Under the pieces are notes generated by a model. It searched no databases. It saw nothing but the letters and a program-made list of their open reading frames with translations, and was not told the DNA's origin. DNA of 64,000 nucleotides from Verrucomicrobiota bacterium (GTDB lineage Bacteria; Verrucomicrobiota; Verrucomicrobiia; Methylacidiphilales; JBCCWR01): contig JBCCXA010000012.1 in assembly GCA_039192515.1 (NCBI GenBank), forward strand, positions 1 to 64,000. Reading direction: 5' to 3'. Within the stretch, counting starts at the first letter, position 1, and the number at the start of each line of letters is the position of its first letter. This document shows positions 41,295 through 50,676 of the stretch, in pieces. A program made the translations under genes and the position numbers.

Positions 41295-42653
41295 ATGAAA
41301 ATCATTATTTCTGGATTAGGTGAAGTCGGCTTTCATTTAGGAGAACTCCTCATTGCACGAGGCCATGAACTTGTGATGATCGATTCAGATGAAGAAACTG
41401 CCAGTCGACTAGAGGATCAACTAGATGGAGTTGTGATTACTGGTTCAGCATCCTCTGTGGAAGTGTTGCGTAAAGCGGGGGTTAAAAATTGTGATTTCTT
41501 TTTGGCTCTGACTTCTCAAGATGAAATTAATCTTGTTGCTAGTTCATTAGCTAAAAAGCTTGGAGCCAAAAATGTTATTGCTCGGTGCCATTCTAACTTG
41601 CAACGAGAGCATAAAAGTTTTTCCTATGGGAAACACTTTGGAATTGACTACTTTGTAAGTCCGGAAAGGTTGGTTGCTGCGAGGTTAGCAAAGGAGATCC
41701 GTACACCAATTACTCCCGTATTAGACCAATTTGCTCGAGGTGCGATAGAAGTACTTCAAGTTCATGTTGATGAAAAATCTCCTGCCGCAGGCAAAGCTTT
41801 GATGGATATTTCTTTCCCCCCTCGTATGCGAGTTGGGCTTTTGCGTCGTGATCCTGAAATTGTGATTCCTCGCGCTTCTACGATATTGGAAGTTGGGGAT
41901 GAGATCATACTGATTGGAGCTCCGCAAGCCCTTAAACAGGCTGCAGAATATGTAGAACATAATAATAAGAAAAAGCGCATTAGGATAGCTATTTACGGAG
42001 CAGATGATGTAGGTATTGGATTATTAGAATATTTTAATCCTGTCGAGTCGGATATAAAGCTTATCGAGCCAAGCGAGGATAAATGCAAGACGGTATGCGA
42101 GTTATTTCCTTGGGTAAAAGTGGTTCAAGGTCATGCGACTCGTTCACGTTTAATGCGAGAGGAAAACTTAGTAGAAGCAGATGTATTTGTAGCTGCTACA
42201 CGAGATGATGAAGATAATGTGGTCTCATGTCTGCAAGCAGCAAAGTTAGGTGTGAAACCTATTTTATTGACTATACATCGCCCAGATTACGCGGGAATCT
42301 TTTTAGATTTTGGAGATTTTCTGGGAGTTACTACAACGGTCAGCCCAAGAGTTGTAGCCGGTGAGGAACTATTACCTTATGTAACGACTGAGCCATATGT
42401 GCAGCTTTGGAGTATGAAAAATAAAGCTGAGATCATTCAACTGAAACTTGATAGAGAGGAGTCTGAGCTTTTCGGTAAACGAATCAGTGACTTGGCATGG
42501 CCGGCAGGTGCTTTATTGTTGGGGATCGAGCGAGCAGATGGCACCATTGTTCCAACAGCTTCAGATACTATCCAGAGAAACGATTCATTGCTTGTCATTA
42601 ATATGGTCTCCGAACGAATTAAAGTGTTGAATCTCTTTGAGTCTGCCATGTGA
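41295..42653 (+). CDS. trkA: Trk potassium transporter regulatory subunit TrkA
   Basis: Cytoplasmic NAD-binding gate of the Trk K+ uptake system, 452 residues with two RCK units. The first has MKIIISGLGEVGFHLGELLI (about residues 1-20) with the GxGxxG nucleotide loop and MIDSDEE at its end. The second begins near residue 229 (IRIAIYGADDVGIGLLEYFN). Two TrkA-C parts (about 135-225 and 365-450, ending SLLVINMVSERIKVLNLFE) complete the standard layout. It overlaps trkH by four bases. Confidence 0.95.
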   Translation: MKIIISGLGEVGFHLGELLIARGHELVMIDSDEETASRLEDQLDGVVITGSASSVEVLRKAGVKNCDFFLALTSQDEINLVASSLAKKLGAKNVIARCHSNLQREHKSFSYGKHFGIDYFVSPERLVAARLAKEIRTPITPVLDQFARGAIEVLQVHVDEKSPAAGKALMDISFPPRMRVGLLRRDPEIVIPRASTILEVGDEIILIGAPQALKQAAEYVEHNNKKKRIRIAIYGADDVGIGLLEYFNPVESDIKLIEPSEDKCKTVCELFPWVKVVQGHATRSRLMREENLVEADVFVAATRDDEDNVVSCLQAAKLGVKPILLTIHRPDYAGIFLDFGDFLGVTTTVSPRVVAGEELLPYVTTEPYVQLWSMKNKAEIIQLKLDREESELFGKRISDLAWPAGALLLGIERADGTIVPTASDTIQRNDSLLVINMVSERIKVLNLFESAM

Positions 42654-44131
42654 ATCTTAGATTTGTTTCATTAATTTTAGGAGGAGTGCTAATCATTGAA
42701 AGCATGATGATGGTAGTCTGTTGCCTCTTCTCATGGTTTTGGGAACGGGAAACAAGCCCTGAGTCTTTTCCAGCATGGATAGCGAGTGTCTTGATCATTT
42801 TATTGTTTGCTATTTTTTTTGCACTTGTAGGGCGTAATGCAGATCGAGAGAATATTTTCCGACGAGAAGCACTGGCTGTTGTGGGCTTGAGCTGGCTATT
42901 GTGCGGTGTCTTTGGAGCCATTCCATTTATTTTAGGGCCGACACATATGCCATGGTGGGATGCATTTTTTGAGTCTTTCTCAGGCTTTACCACAACAGGT
43001 TCTACTGTTGTTCAACATTTGGAAAAACTACCGGAGTCTTATCTATTATGGCGAAGTCTCATGCAATGGATGGGTGGTATGGGAGTAGTGGTGCTATTTG
43101 TGGCGCTATTAGGTTTTTTAGGAGTAGGCGGCAAAGCATTATTCCAAGGTGAGACTAGTGGACTTGCAGAAGGTGATTTAAAACCTAGGATTCAATCTCT
43201 AAGCCTCAGCTATCTGATTATTTACCTTTCTTTAACTGGAGTCGCGGCATTGGGTTTACTCATTTTTGGGATGTCCTTCTTCGATGCTGTTAATCATGCA
43301 ATGACTGCTATTGCCACCGGGGGCTTTAGTCCCAAGGACACTAGCATTGCTTATTATGAAAGCGTTTTTATACAACTATGGTTAGTTGTCATTATGTTAG
43401 CTGGGGGAGTGGCATTCCCAATTCATTATAAAATACTTGTTCTTAAACAGATTGGAGTATTGAGGCGTAATGAAGAGACTCGTATCTATTTTATGGTCAT
43501 AGGAGTAGCTATCATTTTGGTGACTTCGGACTTGCTGGTAACTAGACACTACCAATGGTCTCAATTTGGTAATGCTTTGATGGACTCTATTTTTTCGGTT
43601 GTTTCTGTAGGCACAACGACAGGTTATGTTACGGCAGATTTTGCTAGTTGGCCACCTTTTGCTCAGGTAGTCCTGCTATTATTAATGGTGATGGGAGGTT
43701 GTGCTGGTTCAACTTCTGGCGGTGTGAAAGCTGCACGCATGATTGTTTTTACTAAAGAAATTTTTCATCAGCTGCGCTTAGTTTACAGGCCGCGTTTGAT
43801 ACAACGCATTAGGCTAAATGGCAGAATACTAGAAGATTCATTGGTTTCTGCGGTGACTTTTTACTTTGCATTGTATCTCATGATTTTTATATCTGGGATT
43901 GTCATTTTAGCATTACTTGAGCCAAAGTTAGAAATTGATTCGACAGTATCGGCGGTTTTCGCCTGCTTAAATAATATCGGTCCCGGCCTTGACCAAATTG
44001 GTCCAACTGAAAATTTTTCTTTTTTTAATCCAGCTAGTAAAATGTGGCTCTCACTTTTGATGTTGTTAGGAAGGTTAGAACTGTATGCAGTCTTGCTCCT
44101 CTTTGTTCCGGGGTTTTGGAAAAAGTATTAA
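42650..44131 (+). CDS. trkH: Trk potassium transporter membrane subunit TrkH
   Basis: K+ channel-like membrane subunit, 493 residues. The selectivity-filter hairpins are visible, for example SFSGFTTTGSTVVQHLEKLP (about residue 109), MTAIATGGFSPKDTSIAYYE (about 219) and VVSVGTTTGYVTADFASWPP (about 320). GGCAGSTSGGVKAARMIVF follows, the typical TrkH loop. It starts at a GTG inside the trkA stop (ATGTGA). Together the pair forms a complete Trk system. Confidence 0.95.
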   Translation: MNLRFVSLILGGVLIIESMMMVVCCLFSWFWERETSPESFPAWIASVLIILLFAIFFALVGRNADRENIFRREALAVVGLSWLLCGVFGAIPFILGPTHMPWWDAFFESFSGFTTTGSTVVQHLEKLPESYLLWRSLMQWMGGMGVVVLFVALLGFLGVGGKALFQGETSGLAEGDLKPRIQSLSLSYLIIYLSLTGVAALGLLIFGMSFFDAVNHAMTAIATGGFSPKDTSIAYYESVFIQLWLVVIMLAGGVAFPIHYKILVLKQIGVLRRNEETRIYFMVIGVAIILVTSDLLVTRHYQWSQFGNALMDSIFSVVSVGTTTGYVTADFASWPPFAQVVLLLLMVMGGCAGSTSGGVKAARMIVFTKEIFHQLRLVYRPRLIQRIRLNGRILEDSLVSAVTFYFALYLMIFISGIVILALLEPKLEIDSTVSAVFACLNNIGPGLDQIGPTENFSFFNPASKMWLSLLMLLGRLELYAVLLLFVPGFWKKY

Positions 44132-44160
44132 TTTGATTTAACCTGGATTGTATAGATAGG

Positions 44161-44291
44161 GATTAAGGGAAATGTGTAAAAGCTTGAGCCATAAGGAAAG
44201 AGAGTTGGCGAAGATTTTTTAAGAAGGGATACTTAGAGTGAACTCTACGTATCTTTGTACACGATCTTACACAGATCTTTATGTCTTTATT
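44161..44291 (+). repeat. Dispersed intergenic repeat, copy C
   Basis: Contains GTAAAAGCTTGAGCCATAAG, then AAAGAGAGTTGGCGAAGATT, then AAGAAGGGATAC, and ends with CACAGATCTTTATGTCTTTA, which aligns with the 3' end of copy A. The 5' GTTGAACG block is degraded. It lies in the 230-bp gap between trkH and the cyclase gene. Confidence 0.72.
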
Positions 44292-44361
44292 GGATGATGT
44301 GGTTTAACTCTCTTAATTCGATTGATTAACAGTCGAAGGGTATACAGAGTGAGTTTTGCAT

Positions 44362-46488
44362 ATGCTTTTGAATTTTAAGAAAAGAAGAGGTATCAGCTTA
44401 GCAATCATCTGCATGGTATGCCTGGCTCCTGTTTTCTTGGTTGTTACTATTGAGTTAATAGGTCTGGGCAAATTTCCTCCTTTTATCCAAAGAGCTCATA
44501 GCTATGTCAATAACACTTTTTACCTAGGAGAATTAAATATCCGAGACAATTTAGCATGGCATGGCAAAAAAGCTCCTATTGATGATGATCTTGTTTATTT
44601 AGCAGTAGATAATGCATCCATCGTTCTTGACCACTTATGGGAGGAAGATTTCGAAGCCTCTGAAGCATTACGTTTAATGAAATCTGGTTGGCCTTATCCA
44701 CGCTCGGTTTATGCCTATATACTAGATCGGTTATTTGATGCAGGCGCTAAAGTTGTGATCTTGGATTTTTTATTTTTAACACCCACTGAAAATGATTTTA
44801 TTCTTAAGGCAAGCTTAGATAAATATAGAGATAAAGTTGTAGTTGGAGCAAACTATAGCAATGCAACACTTCCTAATGGTAATGTTGTGATCAAATTAGA
44901 TATTCCCTACGAAACAATTATTACTCAAAAAGATCCCTTAGATAAGCGCATAGCCTATGTAAATTTTCCTAATGACGAAGATGATATTATAAGAAATCTT
45001 GATTTCTATAAAGCTAACAATACCACATCTATTACTGCGCGAGCTTTAGAAATTCTCGGGGAAGATCAATATATTCATGGGATTGAGAAGCGGCAAATCA
45101 TACGCTTTGGAGAAAAGGCAGGAGCAGGCTATTTACCTCATTCAGTAGCTAATATATTTGTAGATTCTTATTGGGAGAATAACTATCAGAATGGAGATTT
45201 TTTTAAAAATAAAATTATCTTATTGGGGCCTTATGGTAATTGGTCGCAGGATTATCATATGACTCCAGTGGGTAATATGCCAGGGCCTGAGCTACACCTT
45301 AATGCTTTAGCAGCCGCTAGGCACGCTCATTTTATATCAGAGACTCCTATTTGGATGCAGTGTATCATAGTTCTCCTAAGCGCATTGCTTGCTTGGATCT
45401 TATCCATTTCTATGAGGCAACCTCTTTTCAGGGCTGTTCTAATTCTGTTAACGAATGGATTATTTCTTGGCTTATTGTTCTATCTTTATAATGCATATAG
45501 TTTCTATCTTATCGCATTTGCTCCTTTGTTCGTCTTCAATTCAGGAAGCATATTCAGCTTGGCTCTTGAATATGCTTTTGATTGGATGGAAAAAAATCGG
45601 GTAAGATCTATGTTAGATACATATGTCTCAAAAAATGTGGTCAAGCAAATTCTCGATAGCCCCGATGCTTATATGGAATCTTTAGGAGGGGTTCGTAAGC
45701 CAGTAACTGTTTTTTTCTCAGATGTTCGCGGCTTCACAACCATGACAGAGGCTGTATCTGACTCCCAACAATTTGTCACACAGCTCAATGAGTACTTCAC
45801 GGCGATGGTTGATTGCGTATTTGATCATAATGGGACCTTGGATAAATTTATTGGTGACGCCATTATGGCTGTCTGGGGTAACACCACAAGTGAAGGTATA
45901 GAGCTAGATGCTAAAAATGGAGTGAAAGCATCACTGGCTATGTTAAACGAGCTAGATCGTCTTAATGCAGATTGGCAAAGACGGGGAATGATTCCATTTA
46001 AGATTGGTATGGGGCTTAATTACGGTGAGGTCATAGTCGGCAATATGGGGTCTTTGAAGAAGAAAGAGTTTACTGTCATCGGCGATGCAGTGAATTTAGC
46101 ATCCCGCTTGGAGGGTGTCACAAAGACATACGGGATTGAGTTTTGCATGGGAGAGAGTATTGCAGAGTTAGTGAAGGATGAATTTATTATACAGACGGTT
46201 GATCTTATCAAAGTCAAAGGTAAGACAAAGCCCGTGGAAGTATTCACGGTGCATAGTGAAAAAGTTAATATTGATCAAGAAGCCTACACGTGGTTAGAGC
46301 ATTTTGAGAAAGGAATAATTCTTTATAGAAATAAGAGCTTTGTTAAGGCTGAAGAGAGTTTCAATCTAGCATACAGCCTAAACCCTGAAGATAGTCTGTG
46401 CAGTTTATATGTTAAGAGAAGCCAAGACTGTCAGTTCTCACCACCACCTGAAGAATGGGATGGGGTCTATGAAATGAAAACTAAATAA
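44362..46488 (+). CDS. CHASE2-domain class III adenylate/guanylate cyclase
   Basis: Membrane signalling enzyme of about 708 residues. A first helix (about 12-34) leads to a periplasmic CHASE2 sensor (about 50-325: VYLAVDNASIVLDHLWEEDF, then RLFDAGAKVVILDFLFLTPT). Three membrane helices (about 330-405) follow. The catalytic domain (about 440-630) has FFSDVRGFTTMTEAV and LDKFIGDAIMAVWGN with both metal-binding aspartates, then MGLNYGEVIVGNMGSLKKKE and TVIGDAVNLASRLEGVTK. A short TPR-like tail ends the protein. cAMP is the more likely product, from the Lys in KKKEF and the Asp in IGDAV. The CHASE2 ligand is unknown. I choose the ATG at 44362. Confidence 0.93.
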   Translation: MLLNFKKRRGISLAIICMVCLAPVFLVVTIELIGLGKFPPFIQRAHSYVNNTFYLGELNIRDNLAWHGKKAPIDDDLVYLAVDNASIVLDHLWEEDFEASEALRLMKSGWPYPRSVYAYILDRLFDAGAKVVILDFLFLTPTENDFILKASLDKYRDKVVVGANYSNATLPNGNVVIKLDIPYETIITQKDPLDKRIAYVNFPNDEDDIIRNLDFYKANNTTSITARALEILGEDQYIHGIEKRQIIRFGEKAGAGYLPHSVANIFVDSYWENNYQNGDFFKNKIILLGPYGNWSQDYHMTPVGNMPGPELHLNALAAARHAHFISETPIWMQCIIVLLSALLAWILSISMRQPLFRAVLILLTNGLFLGLLFYLYNAYSFYLIAFAPLFVFNSGSIFSLALEYAFDWMEKNRVRSMLDTYVSKNVVKQILDSPDAYMESLGGVRKPVTVFFSDVRGFTTMTEAVSDSQQFVTQLNEYFTAMVDCVFDHNGTLDKFIGDAIMAVWGNTTSEGIELDAKNGVKASLAMLNELDRLNADWQRRGMIPFKIGMGLNYGEVIVGNMGSLKKKEFTVIGDAVNLASRLEGVTKTYGIEFCMGESIAELVKDEFIIQTVDLIKVKGKTKPVEVFTVHSEKVNIDQEAYTWLEHFEKGIILYRNKSFVKAEESFNLAYSLNPEDSLCSLYVKRSQDCQFSPPPEEWDGVYEMKTK

Positions 46489-46511
46489 TATAAAACTTAC
46501 CAGGACTACTA

Positions 46512-47000
46512 CTAACGATGATCTTTTATGCTCTCTAATAACATATTGAGAGAGCCTTTGATTTGAGCCAAATCACTCTCAGTAAAAAGTGTTCTAAGTT
46601 TCTCTTGAGTTTCCTTCCAATGATTTAAAGCTTCATCTGTCTTTATCTTTCCTTTTTCACTTAATGATATAAAGCGAGTGCGCTGGTCCGATCCTGGTTG
46701 GATTTCAAGATAGTTCTCTCTTACAAGCGGTTTTAGGTTTCTGCTCAGAGCGGTGGGATCAATCCATAGTTCTTCTGCAAGTTTACCAATAGTAATGGAA
46801 CCTTTTTGTGATAGTGCTAATAAAATAGTAAATTGCGTGGAACGTAATTTTGAGCGTTTTAGTGAATCATCACAAATTTGTGTAATGGCTCGGCTAGCTT
46901 TTCTTATGCCAAAGCAAATACAATCGTTTATGTCTAATGGTTCAATTTCTCCAGCGGCGATGGGAGATTCTGTCAATGTGTTATCATTAATATTACTCAT
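46512..47000 (-). CDS. MarR-family transcriptional regulator
   Basis: Soluble dimeric regulator of 162 residues. The winged helix is clear: RSTQFTILLALSQKGSITIG, then KLAEELWIDPTALSRNLKPL as helix-turn-helix, then VRENYLEIQPGSDQRTRFIS as wing. Outer helices support a dimer (about 25-45 and 115-160). A strong ribosome site (AGGAGG) lies eight bases before the ATG. An inverted repeat immediately upstream suggests autoregulation. It is convergent with the cyclase gene. Its ligand is unknown. Confidence 0.92.
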   Translation of the reverse strand: MSNINDNTLTESPIAAGEIEPLDINDCICFGIRKASRAITQICDDSLKRSKLRSTQFTILLALSQKGSITIGKLAEELWIDPTALSRNLKPLVRENYLEIQPGSDQRTRFISLSEKGKIKTDEALNHWKETQEKLRTLFTESDLAQIKGSLNMLLESIKDHR

Positions 47001-47028
47001 AAAGTAACCCTCCTGTTTTAATATGTAG

Positions 47029-47050
47029 TTACATTATTGGTAAAATGTAA
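47029..47050. promoter_or_regulatory. Operator candidate upstream of the MarR gene
   Basis: A perfect 7-bp inverted repeat, TTACATT-ATTGGTAA-AATGTAA, ends 28 bases before the MarR start codon. MarR proteins usually bind palindromes of this size in their own promoters. The AT-rich flanks could include promoter boxes. Confidence 0.5.
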
Positions 47051-47104
47051 AAAATCTAATTAAGAGTATATACTTTGATTTATAATCAAAACAGCAGCAG
47101 TAAC

Positions 47105-47653
47105 TTATGAAGAAAAATCTTTTTCTAGATTCAACAAAGATTTGGGTATTTTCTGATAATATCGTTGGCGAATTTTCTGTATAGATTGAGTGCCATTGTC
47201 TAATCCTAGGGCCATGTATAAGTGTCTCTCATACCGGTGAAGAATTTGTTTGGAAGGTGCTTTTTTATCTAGATATTCAATTGCTTTTGTAAACAGATCA
47301 TAGAGTTCCGGTACCGGGGTTTGTTGCTCTACAAGGTGATTGATTAATTCGAAATAAACAGTTGCGGCTAAAAGATGTTGATAGCTCTTAGAGACATGTT
47401 TATTTTGATTTATTAGTTCGATGTCGATTAGTTGATGCAAATAAGGCGAGTTATCATGTGTACTGGATCTGAAAGTGAGTAAAGCTTCATAAAAGAGGTC
47501 TGTTTTAGAGTAGAGCTTTTGCTTAGATCGGCGGGCTCCCTTAGCTATTGTTGATATGATACCATGCCTTTTTGTAATCCAAGTTATAATGAGACTAGTC
47601 TCGGAATAGTTAAGGCTCTTTACAATAAATCCTTTATCTTGAAGGTCGGGCAT
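47105..47653 (-). CDS. recO: DNA repair protein RecO, short form
   Basis: Recombination mediator that helps load RecA onto SSB-coated DNA. The N-terminal OB fold is clear: DKGFIVKSLNYSETSLIITW, TKRHGIISTIAKGARRSKQ, and DLFYEALLTFRSS. The helical part (LAATVYFELINHLVEQQTPV) follows. The protein has only 182 residues against about 240 usually. The C-terminal zinc-binding and last helical parts are missing or highly reduced, and no Cys cluster is present. It starts 38-62 bases from the divergent hrpB start. Confidence 0.8.
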   Translation of the reverse strand: MPDLQDKGFIVKSLNYSETSLIITWITKRHGIISTIAKGARRSKQKLYSKTDLFYEALLTFRSSTHDNSPYLHQLIDIELINQNKHVSKSYQHLLAATVYFELINHLVEQQTPVPELYDLFTKAIEYLDKKAPSKQILHRYERHLYMALGLDNGTQSIQKIRQRYYQKIPKSLLNLEKDFSS

Positions 47654-47715
47654 GGCTAAGTTATCACGAACATAGAGTCGTCATGACATAAGTGCATCAT
47701 ATTTTATATCTTTCG

Positions 47716-50292
47716 ATGAGTTTACCCGTAAATGCTAAAGGTCCAGAAATATTAAAGGGGCTAAAAGAGAAAAAGAGAGTCATCCTAATGGCTCCAACCG
47801 GTTCGGGAAAGTCTACACAGATTCCACAAATTTTAGTCAAAGCAGGTTATGCCAAACAAGGGAAAATTCTAGTTCTGCAACCTAGACGTCTAGCTGCTCG
47901 AATGTTGGCGCGTCGTGTTGCCGAAGAAATGGGGCTCACGCTGGGAAAGGAGGTGGGCTATCAAGTTCGCTTTGAAAATTGCACGAGAGAATGGACTTCA
48001 ATCGTCTTTATGACTGAGGCGATTCTACTGCGCACAATACTTCGGAATCCGAAATTAGAAGGTATCTCGGCTATAGTCTTTGACGAGTTCCATGAGCGAC
48101 ATCTAGAAGGAGATGTCCTTCTAGCTTGGGCACTGTATTTACAAGTTTCAAAAGGACAAGATGTAAAAATAGTGGTCATGTCTGCAACTTTGGACTCAGA
48201 CCGTTTAGAAAAGTTTCTTCAACCTGTTCAGTTGGTTCAATCAGAGACTCGCCAATATGATGTATCGATTAGGTATGAAGGTAATGCAAAAAGTGGTCGG
48301 CATACTTTGAGATCGAGAGGGCGTGAAGAGCCTATCTGGGAGCGCGCTGCTGGAGTTGTTAAAAGAGTGATTCGAGAAAAAGTAGATGGCGATATATTAA
48401 TTTTCATGCCTGGAGGTATAGAAATTCGAAGAACCATTAAGTGTTTAGAAGGCTATAACTTTGGAGAGCGAGTAGTTGTCTTGCCATTGCATGGTGAATT
48501 GCCCCCTGATAAACAAGATGAGGCTTTGTTACCGCGCCAGCAGAGACGCATTATTGTATCGACAAATGTTGCAGAGACATCCTTGACCATTGAAGGGGTG
48601 ACCATTGTGATTGATAGCGGGCTTGCGCGTGTCAATCGATTTGACCCGAGTCGCGGGATCAACTCATTGACCGTTGAGAAGATCAGCCAATCCTCAGCTG
48701 CCCAAAGAGCGGGTAGGGCAGGGCGTATTGCTCCGGGTAGGTGCTATCGGCTTTGGTCTAGGTTTGAGCAAGAACATCTCCCGCAAACCGAACTGCCTGA
48801 AATCATGAGGATTGATTTGGCGGAGATTCTATTAACGTTGAAAGGCTTTGGCGTGGAAGATTTTAAAAGCTTCCCATGGTTTGAAATGCCTAGCCAAAGT
48901 TTATTGGATCAGGCCTTGGTAGTATTAAAAGATTTGGGAGCTTTAGTTGGTGAGACTGAAATGCTTAGTGATGAAGGCAGGCGTATGCTTAGCTTCCCCT
49001 TGCATCCTAGATTTTCTCGTATGTTGCTTGAAGCTGAGCGTCGGAATTGTATTCAAGGAGCTTGTTTAGCTGCGGCTTTGTTGCAGGGAAGAGATATTTT
49101 CTTACGAAAGGTTGATAGAAAAGTTCAACAGAAAAGAGAATCTTTATTTGGTGAAATCAGTGATTCGGATCTCTTGTTACAAATGCATGCCTGGAATTGG
49201 ACCAAGCAAAAAGGGTTTGATCGACATGATTGTGATTCCATAGGTGTCCATGGGCTTTCAGCTTTGGAAGTAGATAAAAGTTTCCAGCAGCTATTGAATC
49301 TCTCAAAAGAAATGAATTTGTTTCCCAAGAATAATCAAGCTACCAGACAAGAAAATATTTCCAGCTTGCTACAGTGCTTTCTTGTGGCCTTTTCCGATCA
49401 AGTGGCATGTAGGTTAGACGGTGGGTCTATGCGTTGTGAAATGGTTCATAGGCGCACAGGCGAAATTTCACGTAACTCTGTCGTCAGGAATAGTAAAATC
49501 GTAATAGCTGTGCGTGTAAGGGAAACGGATAGCTTTACTGCTGGAAAAGGTGTGCAAACATTTTTAGAGCAAGTAAGTCGAGTGGATGAAGTATGGCTTA
49601 GGGAACTCTTTCCAAATGATTTTGCAGAAAAGAATGAATTAGCTTTTGATAAACAAAATAGACGAATTGTAGTTCTTCAAGGTCAGATTTTTCGAGATCT
49701 TACGTTACACCTAGTTAAAAAAGATGCCCTGCCAGGTGTAGAATCTAGTGGACTTTTGGCACAAGAAATTGCAAAAGGCAATCTTGTGCTAAAGCATTGG
49801 AACTACGAGGTAGAACAATGGATTTTGAGACTCAATCAGTTGGCTCAATGGTGTCCGGAATTAGAATTACCTATGATTAACCAGGAAGATAAGAGATTAT
49901 TACTTGAGCAAATATGTGAAGGAGCAATTAGCTATAAGCAAATCAAGGAAAGAGCTGTTATGCCAATAGTTCAAAAATGGCTCTCTCAACAGCAGTTGTC
50001 TGCCTTACAGCAGCACGCACCTGAACGCATCAAAATTCATGATAAGAGATCGGCTAAGGTGGAGTATCATCCCGAAAAAGCTCCTACTATTCGTGTAAAG
50101 ATTCAAGATCTCTATGATGCGCCTGTCAATTACCCTATTGCTATGGATAGAGTAAAATGTTGCGTTGAGGTGCTAGCGCCGAATATGAGACCAGTTCAAA
50201 TATCAGATGATCTAGAATCCTTTTGGGAAGAGGGGTATGAAAAGATCAAATTGGAATTGAGGCGTCGCTACCCCAAGCATGAATGGAGATAG
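47716..50292 (+). CDS. hrpB: ATP-dependent helicase HrpB
   Basis: DEAH-box RNA helicase-like protein of about 858 residues. Motif I is APTGSGKSTQIPQI, motif II FDEFHERH (DEFH variant), motif III VMSATLDS, motif V TNVAETSLTIEGVTIVID and motif VI QRAGRAGRIAPGRCYRLW. The C-terminal HrpB domain includes VRIKIQDLYDAPVNYPIAMD-like residues and ends with ELRRRYPKHEWR, the hallmark of HrpB. The ATG at 47716 is taken; a GTG at 47692 is possible. HrpB's physiological role is unclear even in E. coli. Confidence 0.95.
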   Translation: MSLPVNAKGPEILKGLKEKKRVILMAPTGSGKSTQIPQILVKAGYAKQGKILVLQPRRLAARMLARRVAEEMGLTLGKEVGYQVRFENCTREWTSIVFMTEAILLRTILRNPKLEGISAIVFDEFHERHLEGDVLLAWALYLQVSKGQDVKIVVMSATLDSDRLEKFLQPVQLVQSETRQYDVSIRYEGNAKSGRHTLRSRGREEPIWERAAGVVKRVIREKVDGDILIFMPGGIEIRRTIKCLEGYNFGERVVVLPLHGELPPDKQDEALLPRQQRRIIVSTNVAETSLTIEGVTIVIDSGLARVNRFDPSRGINSLTVEKISQSSAAQRAGRAGRIAPGRCYRLWSRFEQEHLPQTELPEIMRIDLAEILLTLKGFGVEDFKSFPWFEMPSQSLLDQALVVLKDLGALVGETEMLSDEGRRMLSFPLHPRFSRMLLEAERRNCIQGACLAAALLQGRDIFLRKVDRKVQQKRESLFGEISDSDLLLQMHAWNWTKQKGFDRHDCDSIGVHGLSALEVDKSFQQLLNLSKEMNLFPKNNQATRQENISSLLQCFLVAFSDQVACRLDGGSMRCEMVHRRTGEISRNSVVRNSKIVIAVRVRETDSFTAGKGVQTFLEQVSRVDEVWLRELFPNDFAEKNELAFDKQNRRIVVLQGQIFRDLTLHLVKKDALPGVESSGLLAQEIAKGNLVLKHWNYEVEQWILRLNQLAQWCPELELPMINQEDKRLLLEQICEGAISYKQIKERAVMPIVQKWLSQQQLSALQQHAPERIKIHDKRSAKVEYHPEKAPTIRVKIQDLYDAPVNYPIAMDRVKCCVEVLAPNMRPVQISDDLESFWEEGYEKIKLELRRRYPKHEWR

Positions 50293-50676
50293 GATCTAGG
50301 ATTACCTTTGCTTTCTCCAAAAATTTAGCTGTTTGCAAACCCTCGTTTTAAAACCGGATTGATGTAATGGGAGTTGCACAAAATCTATAAGAGCCTGAGC
50401 CACAAGGAAAAGAGAGTCGACAAAGATGGATCCATGGCAACGTCTAAGTTTGTCTCTTAAGAATAAGCGAAGTTGAAATTATTAAAAATGTAAAGTGTCA
50501 ATCCAGATGGAGTAAGGCCGTAGGTATCAAAAGAGCCTATGGGCATATTCTAAGGAAACTCTAATCGCTCAAGCTATTCAGGATGGCTAGTTGTTGTAAA
50601 TGCATTGATTAGAATAGAGTGCTATCAGTGTGGAAAAGTTCCATGCCGCAACTTATCCGGTCATTTATCTTAGGAT
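50293..50676. other. 384-bp gap with repeat copy D
   Basis: The gap lies between the 3' ends of hrpB and the MerC-like gene. Repeat copy D occupies 50361-50467. The remaining 200 bases have no open frame above 40 codons and no clear hairpin followed by a T-run. Confidence 0.7.
50361..50467 (+). repeat. Dispersed intergenic repeat, copy D
   Basis: Starts GATGTAATGGGAGTTGCACA and contains the best-preserved core: GAGCCTGAGCCACAAGGAAA followed by AGAGAGTCGACAAAGATGGA. The 3' part diverges (CGTCTAAGTTTGTCTCTTAA). It lies downstream of hrpB. Confidence 0.8.
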
